From a virus, in the IMG/VR virus record IMGVR_UViG_3300044716_000122, positions 31,046-95,045 of that record: a DNA stretch of 64,000 nt. One strand, 5' to 3'. Below, one piece after another: positions 44,162 to 50,147 of this stretch. Under the pieces are notes generated by a model. That model was not told the origin of the DNA. It did no database searches and worked only from the letters and a program-made list of their open reading frames with translations. Both the position numbers and the translations under genes were made by a program. Position 1 is the stretch's first letter, and every line of letters begins with the position of its first letter.

Positions 44162-45145
44162 TTAGTAGGTTACTGCTCCAGCATAACCAGGAGCTATTAT
44201 GTAGAGATTTAAAGTTCCTCCACTAGTTAAAGTAGAAGTTGTATGAGTGGAAACTCCAGGATAAGTTGCACGTACATTTGTAGTAGCCGCTTTAATTGCA
44301 TTGTATTGAGAAGTAGTAAAGATTCTTACGTCAGGAGCTGTTCTCCACTTAGAAAACCTTCCTGCTTTTCTTGCAGCCACATAATACTTGTCTGCTACTG
44401 AAAGTAATCCATCTTCATTTACATCATACATGTGAAAAGACAAACCATTTCTTGTAGTTTTTCCTAGTATAGTATTAGATACTCCTTGGATATCTGAGGT
44501 TGCATAAGCCTGGACTCTAGTAGGGGCAGCTATCTCTATGTAGTACTCCTTAGAAGGATCATAAGTCTCAGAAATAGAATAGTAACCCGAAGAGTTAGTA
44601 TAAATAGTTTTATAAAGGGTCCAAGAAGAAGTTGTTACTATGTAATCAAATTCTATAACATAAGCCAGACTACTACTATTGTTTAAATCATTCCACTTAC
44701 CGCTACCTACAAATTGAATGTAGTCTTCATTACCTGAGTTATTGGGTTCTCCTGAGTTCCAGTTTGTGTAAGAAAAAGTTTCTCCTGTTACCCATTTCCA
44801 AGTCCCCTCTGTTACTTCATCTGTTAGTCCTATCCAACCAGAAGGCCAAAGATTAAATAAGAAACTATTTTCACCTGAACTTGTAACTGTTACTAAATAA
44901 CCACCCATAGCAACACAGTTAGCTTTAGCTGTAGTCCAGTTAGCTGTTCCTGTAGAACGATAGTAAGAGTGCCCATTATAATTACTCTGAGAAGTAAATC
45001 CTGTTATAGTAGAATTTGTCCTTCTATATAGCTTTACAGCCACGTTGTTTGCACCAGATCCATTTGCATTATACAAGTATCCAGAATAAGTGAATTGTGC
45101 ACTCAGTGCGTTCACAAAGAAGAATAGAACAATAACCCACCTCAT
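44162..45145 (-). CDS. Secreted C-type lectin with dockerin-like module
   Basis: This gene encodes 327 residues with a signal peptide (residues 1-16, ending LSAQ). A short beta region is followed by a C-type lectin domain (about 59-168) with WIGL (104-107), EPN (133-135) and WND (151-153), the calcium and mannose-type sugar-binding residues; the usual disulfide cysteines are mostly absent (C77 only). After a second beta region comes a dockerin-like calcium loop DVNEDGLLSVAD (241-252) followed by ARKAGRFSKW, shared with the T9SS protein at 50144-52045. The start overlaps the previous stop by 4 bases. Sugar binding at the cell surface is inferred. Confidence 0.75.
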   Translation of the reverse strand: MRWVIVLFFFVNALSAQFTYSGYLYNANGSGANNVAVKLYRRTNSTITGFTSQSNYNGHSYYRSTGTANWTTAKANCVAMGGYLVTVTSSGENSFLFNLWPSGWIGLTDEVTEGTWKWVTGETFSYTNWNSGEPNNSGNEDYIQFVGSGKWNDLNNSSSLAYVIEFDYIVTTSSWTLYKTIYTNSSGYYSISETYDPSKEYYIEIAAPTRVQAYATSDIQGVSNTILGKTTRNGLSFHMYDVNEDGLLSVADKYYVAARKAGRFSKWRTAPDVRIFTTSQYNAIKAATTNVRATYPGVSTHTTSTLTSGGTLNLYIIAPGYAGAVTY

Positions 45146-46605
45146 ATCAATAACTTTGCTCCCATTAAGATTTGAAAGTTGAGAATGTCCTGACCTGCTA
45201 CATAAGTTCCTCCTCCTGTAATACCTAGACCAAATGTCTTAGTCATCTTCCAGGTAAGGTTTACAAAAGGAATTACAATAGGCTTAGCTTTAAATAAAGA
45301 CTCTGTATAATACTTAGAGTAGGGAGAATAGATACCTGCCATAATAATTGTAGCATCTATATGTTTAGTAAGTTTTCCCTTATACATAAATCCCCCTATA
45401 ACAATAGTAGAGATCATTTGTTCTCCGTAGAGTTTACCATAAGTTCCAGCAGCTCCGTAGAGTGCTGTAAAGTTCTTGACTGAATTTACTCTAACAAACA
45501 GAGCTGTGTTAGAGAAGGCTTTAGGCATCAGACTCATTCCATCTGATACTACACTAATGTGTTTATGCCCTTTTTTGTTTGCTCCTATCCATGAACGGAC
45601 ACAGGAGATATTACCGATCTTAGCATTAAGCATATAATCGGCTGAAAACCCAAGAGAAGAAGTACCATCTCCTTTTACTCTTGTAAAGGAAGCAGTACCT
45701 CTTGCATCTTGTGCTCCATCAGACTTAGTCTGAATACCAACTAAATCACCCGTTACTATGATCGCAGGCTTAGCAACTTCGGCTTTAGCTTTATTGGCTG
45801 CTTTCACAGTACCACCAGACTGAGACTTTTGTTGCTCAGTCTTAGTTTCTTCTACTTTTTGTTCTGAGGGTTTCTCGGTTTGTACTTCCGTTTTTTCTTC
45901 GGTTTTACCACTGGAGGAGCCACTACTTCCTGAGCCACTTCCACTTCCACTGCTACCACTGGAGCTTCCGCTACTACTTCCACTACTTCCACTACTGGAG
46001 TTGTCACCACTGCTTCCTGCATTACCGTCTCCGCTGCTTCCACTACTGGATTGGTTACTGCCTGAGGTTTCTGAGGAGTTACCTCCACCGTTTGATTGTC
46101 CGTTTTCTCCTGACGAGCTGCCAGAATTACCAGAACCACTAGAGCTACTGCTAGTACGATTCCGAGAGTTAGTTCGATTGTCATTGCTATTGGTTTTATT
46201 GTTAGTTCCTACGTTAGTTCCTGAAGAAGTACTCCCACCTACATCTACGTTAACACTTCCTACATTTGATATGGCCCCTAGATTCATAACATTACTTACA
46301 ATGTTTAAGGTCGCATTTGTAGTCGTTGTTGTTGTAGTAGTTACTCCAACTCCTTGACAGGGTGATGTATTTTTATACTTCAAATATACACTATTTATCC
46401 AATTATCAAATGTTCCATCTGTTAATTCTGTATAAGAGAAAGTTTGTACCTGTCCATAGTAAGCAATTACTATAGGACTAGACATATTTGCGTTAATAAA
46501 TTTTAACTCTTGTGTACACGGATCTGTGTAAGAATACATAAAGCTCTGGCCTTTGAGGGACAGAGCTATCATGAATAGGATTAATATCTTAGTTTTTAAA
46601 TACAC
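45142..46605 (-). CDS. Outer-membrane-barrel-like protein with Ser/Gly linker
   Basis: This gene encodes 487 residues with a signal peptide (residues 1-19). An N-terminal domain (20-90) contains two Cys and precedes a Thr run (VTTTTTTTT). Residues about 125-235 are Ser/Gly-rich, followed by a Glu/Lys/Gln-rich stretch (EEKTEVQTEKPSEQKVEE). Residues about 290-487 have alternating hydrophobic strands typical of outer-membrane beta-barrels (LGFSADYMLNAKIG, FGLGITGGGTYVAG, QILMGAKLLI at the end). It overlaps the CsgG-like gene start region by 17 bases and probably works with that lipoprotein at the outer membrane. The barrel is inferred from strand pattern. Confidence 0.65.
   Translation of the reverse strand: MYLKTKILILFMIALSLKGQSFMYSYTDPCTQELKFINANMSSPIVIAYYGQVQTFSYTELTDGTFDNWINSVYLKYKNTSPCQGVGVTTTTTTTTNATLNIVSNVMNLGAISNVGSVNVDVGGSTSSGTNVGTNNKTNSNDNRTNSRNRTSSSSSGSGNSGSSSGENGQSNGGGNSSETSGSNQSSSGSSGDGNAGSSGDNSSSGSSGSSSGSSSGSSGSGSGSGSSGSSSGKTEEKTEVQTEKPSEQKVEETKTEQQKSQSGGTVKAANKAKAEVAKPAIIVTGDLVGIQTKSDGAQDARGTASFTRVKGDGTSSLGFSADYMLNAKIGNISCVRSWIGANKKGHKHISVVSDGMSLMPKAFSNTALFVRVNSVKNFTALYGAAGTYGKLYGEQMISTIVIGGFMYKGKLTKHIDATIIMAGIYSPYSKYYTESLFKAKPIVIPFVNLTWKMTKTFGLGITGGGTYVAGQDILNFQILMGAKLLI
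45852..46184 (-). CDS. Overlapping ORF: membrane-anchored Val/Glu/Pro-rich protein with basic tail (candidate)
   Basis: A 110-residue frame, shifted by one base, lies fully inside the Ser/Gly linker of the barrel gene. It starts MTIELTLGIVLAVALVVLVI, a single membrane segment, continues with a Val/Glu/Pro/Ala-rich arm (TPVVEVVEVVAEAPVVAVEV) and ends in a strongly basic tail (PPVVKPKKKRKYKPRNPQ). This TonB-arm-like plan looks protein-like, but frame-shifted Ser/Gly codons (AGT, GGT) automatically read as Val and Ala, so the hydrophobic and repetitive parts may be an artefact. No strong ribosome binding site is visible. Confidence 0.35.
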   Translation of the reverse strand: MTIELTLGIVLAVALVVLVILAARQEKTDNQTVEVTPQKPQAVTNPVVEAAETVMQEAVVTTPVVEVVEVVAEAPVVAVEVEVAQEVVAPPVVKPKKKRKYKPRNPQNKK

Positions 46606-47278
46606 CTGCCTTAATGAGATTTTGAATCACATTAGTACAAGCAGTTTCTAAAGACTTTCTGGTAGCTTTACCGACAGTACTTTGAGAAAACTTCATATCG
46701 TCTAGAGACTTTAAGAAAGATTCGCCTACCTTTTGTGATTCGCCTTCTCCAGATCCAATGTATATCTGACCTGTCTTTGCGTCAACAAAACGCACTTGTA
46801 AGCGAATAAAGGTAGTAACAGCAACCTTCGACTTAAGACCATCAACTTGCTCATCTTCATCAACAGCAAAATCGGCCACAGTAACATAAACAAAGTAGTG
46901 AGCAGGTTTAATCTTACCTTTTCCATCAATGGGTTCATCAAATACACCTTTCTTTGAAGCTTTAAACTGAGTTACCATCCTCTCCTTGATCTCACTCTTC
47001 TCCTCAGTAAATATAAAACGATTCGTTTCATCTAAATAATCTAATACGGATTCAGCAAAACCTAAGCCTACGTTCTTCTCCTGTAATGCAGGATACAAAC
47101 TTAAGACTTTTGTCATGTCTACACTAACTACTTGAACTGTTTTTTTAATAGAATCTGTGTAACCAGAAACACTTGAGATGTCCTTAGATACTACAGGCTC
47201 ATCATCTGTGGTTGTTTTCATACTACCACAAGCAAACAATACAACAGTCAACAATAGACTACCAAGGATCTTCTTCAT
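46589..47278 (-). CDS. CsgG-like outer-membrane lipoprotein
   Basis: The product has 229 residues from the ATG at 47278 (MKKILGSLLLTVVLFACGS); an upstream ATG at 47362 would add a Leu-run from overlapping sequence and is rejected. It has a lipobox LFAC with Cys17. The mature part has the alternating helix/strand layout of CsgG-family lipoproteins: VLDYLDETNRFIFTEE, AHYFVYVTVADFAV, VRFVDAKTGQIYIGSGEGE and a C-terminal helix (ETACTNVIQNLIKAG). CsgG forms secretion pores for curli; other members are lipoproteins of unknown role. It overlaps the previous gene by 20 bases and precedes the barrel gene. Confidence 0.65.
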   Translation of the reverse strand: MKKILGSLLLTVVLFACGSMKTTTDDEPVVSKDISSVSGYTDSIKKTVQVVSVDMTKVLSLYPALQEKNVGLGFAESVLDYLDETNRFIFTEEKSEIKERMVTQFKASKKGVFDEPIDGKGKIKPAHYFVYVTVADFAVDEDEQVDGLKSKVAVTTFIRLQVRFVDAKTGQIYIGSGEGESQKVGESFLKSLDDMKFSQSTVGKATRKSLETACTNVIQNLIKAGVFKN

Positions 47279-47576
47279 CTGGTTGAGGTTTAGTAGCAGG
47301 AGCAGGAGTAGCAGCAGGCTTTGAAACCTCTTTCTCTCTGATGATGGTAGTAGTACCTCCACCTGATTGCTTTTGCTGGTTAGTGTTGTTGTTCTCTAAG
47401 TTAACGTTAATAACAGGCTGAGCAGATTGTTCTGTCTTAGCATCTTCTTTAGGTTCTTCGCCTCCTCCTAGATGAGTAGCAAACCAAGCACCACCTGCTG
47501 TAACAGCAGTAGTAATTGCTCCAATGATAGTTTTTTTGATAGCGGACATACCGCTTTCTTCTTTTTCTTCTGACAT
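47259..47576 (-). CDS. Small membrane protein with Pro-rich tail
   Basis: This gene encodes 105 residues: a charged N-terminus (MSEEKEESGMSAIKKT), one membrane segment (IIGAITTAVTAGGAWFATHLGG), then Asn/Gln-rich and Pro/Ala-rich stretches (NLENNNTNQQKQ, AATPAPATKPQPDEED). It overlaps the CsgG-like gene and lies 4 bases from the coiled-coil membrane gene. It could be an outer spanin-like or adaptor protein, but lacks a lipobox. Confidence 0.6.
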   Translation of the reverse strand: MSEEKEESGMSAIKKTIIGAITTAVTAGGAWFATHLGGGEEPKEDAKTEQSAQPVINVNLENNNTNQQKQSGGGTTTIIREKEVSKPAATPAPATKPQPDEEDPW

Positions 47577-47580
47577 GATA

Positions 47581-47841
47581 TTAATTTTTATTTATAAGTT
47601 CTTCTACGTATTTATCTCTTTGCTCCATTAGGTACTGATTACGCTCAATCATTCTAGCTCTTTCATCATCAGTAAGTTTAAGGATTAAAGTTTCTTTATC
47701 AGTTATCATCTTTTTATACTCTTCTAACTGAATTTTAAAGTTCATGTTCTGGTAGTACAGGATACCCACTAATAATATAATAGTGAAAGATTGCTCTTTC
47801 AGCTTCTCAAAAAATGTTTTACCCATAGATCCTTCTTCCAT
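47581..47841 (-). CDS. Membrane-anchored coiled-coil protein (i-spanin-like layout)
   Basis: This gene encodes 86 residues: one N-terminal membrane segment (FTIILLVGILYYQNM) followed by a long charged coiled coil (QLEEYKKMITDKETLILKLTDDERARMIERN region). An ATG at 47826 is an alternative start with GAAGGA just before it. The layout is that of inner-membrane spanins (Rz type), but it sits next to DUF2589 and CsgG-like genes rather than the endolysin, so the function stays open. Confidence 0.55.
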   Translation of the reverse strand: MEEGSMGKTFFEKLKEQSFTIILLVGILYYQNMNFKIQLEEYKKMITDKETLILKLTDDERARMIERNQYLMEQRDKYVEELINKN

Positions 47842-47842
47842 A

Positions 47843-48313
47843 TTAGTTTGTTTGTCCTAATGCTTGTATATAAGAGTCAATGATTCTAGACACGGCTTCA
47901 GGCTTTTCATCGGCTTTAAATTTAACTTTAATCTTAGCCATCCCTGAAGAACTTGGATTGATTCCTGAGTCTACTTCAATTCCTTTTATATTGTGTTCGT
48001 ACCCCTTCTTCTTAAATAGTCCCAGTAGAGACTTCTTAAGACTGGATACTTCCTTCTCCTCATCCCCAAAAATTAATCTAGCTTCAAACTCTATATCTAA
48101 CTCATCTAGTCCAATAGAAGAGTGATCTGCTAGAATATAAAGAGGCACTAGTAACTCCTTGTCCCCAATCATAAAGTTTGTAACCTTTGGAGTACCATCC
48201 TCATTAAAGTAATTTCGTAGAGCATTAATGTGTTGTCTTTCACTAATACTCTGAGAAACCATGGCGGCCTCTAATAGACCGCCTACAAGTTCCTCAATGT
48301 TTAATCTTGCCAT
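47843..48313 (-). CDS. DUF2589-related protein, short paralogue
   Basis: This gene encodes 156 residues. The N-terminus (IEELVGGLLEAAMVSQSISERQHINAL) resembles the LPIEDLI...A....A opening of DUF2589, followed by a beta-rich part (LLVPLYILADHSSIGLDELDIEFEARL) matching the PLLAIVPIPNL...I.F..E pattern, and a C-terminal half with KIKVKFKADEKPEAVSRIIDSYIQ. It lies directly downstream of the clear DUF2589 gene, so the pair probably acts together. The function of the family is unknown. Confidence 0.65.
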   Translation of the reverse strand: MARLNIEELVGGLLEAAMVSQSISERQHINALRNYFNEDGTPKVTNFMIGDKELLVPLYILADHSSIGLDELDIEFEARLIFGDEEKEVSSLKKSLLGLFKKKGYEHNIKGIEVDSGINPSSSGMAKIKVKFKADEKPEAVSRIIDSYIQALGQTN

Positions 48314-48339
48314 ACAGCAAAGTTAGTTAAATTTTCTGA

Positions 48340-48930
48340 TTAAGATTCTTTACTCAACGGAACCAAAGAAGGCTCTAACATTGCAGTAAGGAAGTCAGAT
48401 AATTTAAGCATGCCTTCTGTTGGAGGCAACTGTTCTGCATGTACTTTTACTTCGTACTTAGCTGAGTTATCAGTCTGCCTAGTGTTCTCTTTGTGAGCAC
48501 TTACGCTACCAGATACCTTAGCATTGAAACTCATACCCCACCATTTGCCACCTGCAGTTACTTCATAAGCTGTCTCAGAATCGTTAGATTCTTTAGACAT
48601 GTCTGAAGTTTTTACTTCCATAGTGAAATTGATGTCAGCAGAAGTAATTGCCAAAGAAGGCAACGGAACCAAAGGAAGCATAGGAACTTTACTGTAAACA
48701 GTCTTAAGTTCTTGAACTCCTGTGTCTCCGTCTGTGAATACACGTTGCATCTCTACATCAAGTGAGCGTGCAACATTAGCATCACCTTTTTTCTCAAAAG
48801 CTACCTCAGAGATGTATCTCCAAGTTACTTCATTTAATTTAGCTTGTCCTTTTGCCATTCCGACAATAGGGCTTACAATAAGGTCTTCGATAGGAAGTCC
48901 TCTGAACTGATCTGCAATTGAATCTGCCAT
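48340..48930 (-). CDS. DUF2589 family protein
   Basis: This gene encodes 196 residues. It follows the DUF2589 pattern closely: LPIEDLIVSPIVGMAKGQAKL (residues 11-31), VPMLPLVPLPSLAITSADINFTMEVK (given as key strands, about 83-108), and a C-terminal AHKENTRQTDNSAKYEV segment (about 152-168). It begins after a short gap from the zinc-ribbon gene and is followed by a shorter paralogue. The biochemical role of DUF2589 is not known to me. It has no signal peptide or membrane span. Confidence 0.82.
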   Translation of the reverse strand: MADSIADQFRGLPIEDLIVSPIVGMAKGQAKLNEVTWRYISEVAFEKKGDANVARSLDVEMQRVFTDGDTGVQELKTVYSKVPMLPLVPLPSLAITSADINFTMEVKTSDMSKESNDSETAYEVTAGGKWWGMSFNAKVSGSVSAHKENTRQTDNSAKYEVKVHAEQLPPTEGMLKLSDFLTAMLEPSLVPLSKES

Positions 48931-48957
48931 AATTTATATATTAGTTTGTGTTGTTTT

Positions 48958-49161
48958 TTATTTAAATTTAACTGTACCCTGGTACGATTTCTTGACACTT
49001 TCTATTTCCTTAATTGCAGAGTAGAAGGATGTTTTTATTTCTTCATTTATTGTGAAGTTAAAGATAGTACTGCAGTGTGGACACCCAGACTTAGGATTCT
49101 TTAAGATAAACTTTAAGTCTAAGCCTAGGGGTTCTTTACACATCGGACAGGGTATAGCCAT
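48958..49161 (-). CDS. Small zinc-ribbon protein
   Basis: This gene encodes 67 residues. CPMC (5-8) and CPHC (32-35) form a two-knuckle zinc ribbon, followed by a short strand and a charged helix (EEIKTSFYSAIKEIESVKKSY). It lies 2 bases after the homing endonuclease and 27 bases before the DUF2589 gene, so it is probably a partner of the DUF2589 pair. Confidence 0.65.
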   Translation of the reverse strand: MAIPCPMCKEPLGLDLKFILKNPKSGCPHCSTIFNFTINEEIKTSFYSAIKEIESVKKSYQGTVKFK

Positions 49162-49163
49162 GA

Positions 49164-49766
49164 TTAAGGATTACTTGTATTAGATAAAGACTTTTTACAA
49201 TTTGTATTATGCCATCTTGAGATTGCAGCAGGTTGTGCCATAAAGCCACAAACCTCACATGATACTTTTGATTTTGGGTATTTATAATTTGCAGTATTTT
49301 CTCTAGGCTTACGCATCTTCTCTATAGCTTCAGGAGTATGTTTAATTCCTCGTATTGTATTTGCAAGTTTATCTTTTGATTCTTGCGTCCATACTCTACC
49401 TGGTTTTCCTTTTTTATCTAAACTGATTTGGAATTGTCTTATCTTCTCTCGTGTTTCTTGTTTTACAATTACACCAGTACCACCATCACCTCCATCTGTT
49501 TGATTTGCTAGAAAACCTTCAGACTTATCTTTTCTCCCGTATAATTTAATGAGTTCCTTTTCCTTTTCACAAGCCTCTTCCCAACTTAAGTCATTCATAA
49601 TAATATCTACTCTATAGTTTGTTTTGGCTATAATATTATGCCAATACTCATTACGATGCTCTTTTGCTTTAGACCTCTTAAATTTTCCTTCATTATCATC
49701 TACGCCTACTCCAATATAAAATGGAATATTCGTATCTAATCTAATATGTCTATACACGTAAGCCAT
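49164..49766 (-). CDS. GIY-YIG homing endonuclease with NUMOD3-like and zinc motifs
   Basis: This gene encodes 200 residues. The nuclease domain starts with YVYRHI (3-8) and FYIGVG (16-21), the GIY-YIG pair, with catalytic-type Arg/Glu in the following helices (KAKEHRNEYW, WEEACEKEKELIKLYGR). Residues about 140-155 hold a NUMOD3-like SxKHTPEAIEKM element (IKHTPEAIEKMRKPR). The C-terminus has a CxxC...HxxxC zinc-type motif (CEVCGF, RWHNTNC). It is a free-standing mobile gene inserted in the operon between the holin-like and zinc-ribbon genes; no intron is visible. Confidence 0.85.
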   Translation of the reverse strand: MAYVYRHIRLDTNIPFYIGVGVDDNEGKFKRSKAKEHRNEYWHNIIAKTNYRVDIIMNDLSWEEACEKEKELIKLYGRKDKSEGFLANQTDGGDGGTGVIVKQETREKIRQFQISLDKKGKPGRVWTQESKDKLANTIRGIKHTPEAIEKMRKPRENTANYKYPKSKVSCEVCGFMAQPAAISRWHNTNCKKSLSNTSNP

Positions 49767-49778
49767 AAGTAAATATAC

Positions 49779-50147
49779 TTAATTTTCTTCTCTTTTACTA
49801 TATTTAGCAGCTATGATTTCTGGGGTATCGTCTTCCTCATCTACTTTAGAGATTAACATTTTATCTCTATCTTCAGAATTGAACCAGTAGTCAACTACTT
49901 TGTTTAAGTTACCTACAAAGGCACCCAACAAAATAAGTAACATTTCTTTCCAATCTTCTCCAATAGATGCTCCTAAAAATACTGCTGCATTAATACCAAC
50001 AATAATTAAAGTAAACAAACCTAATACAATTGCTGTAATTCTCCAACGATTAGCTTGCATTTGTTGTAGCATATAGTAGAACCTGTTCTTAGGATCTACT
50101 GCTACTGGCTCTGCTTGGGTAAAACCAAGTGTTTTTTTAATGTTCAT
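49779..50147 (-). CDS. Holin-like membrane protein
   Basis: This gene encodes 122 residues with a soluble N-terminus and two membrane segments (ITAIVLGLFTLIIVGINAAVFLG and LLILLGAFVGNLNKVVDYWF), then a charged cytoplasmic tail (DRDKMLISKVDEEDDTPE). The second segment ending in VVDYWFNS is typical of holins I know from Bacteroidota phages. It overlaps the T9SS-protein gene by 4 bases, and a second holin-like gene lies 3 kb upstream. Confidence 0.6.
   Translation of the reverse strand: MNIKKTLGFTQAEPVAVDPKNRFYYMLQQMQANRWRITAIVLGLFTLIIVGINAAVFLGASIGEDWKEMLLILLGAFVGNLNKVVDYWFNSEDRDKMLISKVDEEDDTPEIIAAKYSKREEN

Noticed and set aside
45852-46060. DNA-level tandem repeat of AGTGGAAGT-type units suggesting a satellite or CRISPR-like array
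   Set aside because: Units are irregular, without spacers, and are explained by Ser/Gly codons of the linker.
46001-46357. Pro/Leu/Val-rich plus-strand frame opposite the Ser/Gly linker
   Set aside because: Leu/Pro/Glu repeats arise by complementing Ser/Gly codons; no ribosome binding site or promoter on that strand.
46726-46947. 73-codon minus-strand frame inside the CsgG-like gene
   Set aside because: Shadow of the main frame with a Leu/Met-rich composition and no start signal.
47279-47362. Upstream extension of the CsgG-like gene with a Leu run
   Set aside because: It is overlapping sequence of the preceding gene and would bury the signal peptide and lipobox that start at 47278.
48318-48325. 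TAACTTTG on the minus strand, resembling a promoter -7 box before the short DUF2589 gene
   Set aside because: The nearest upstream TTG is 29 bases away instead of 19-21, and the start site would fall on the start codon.
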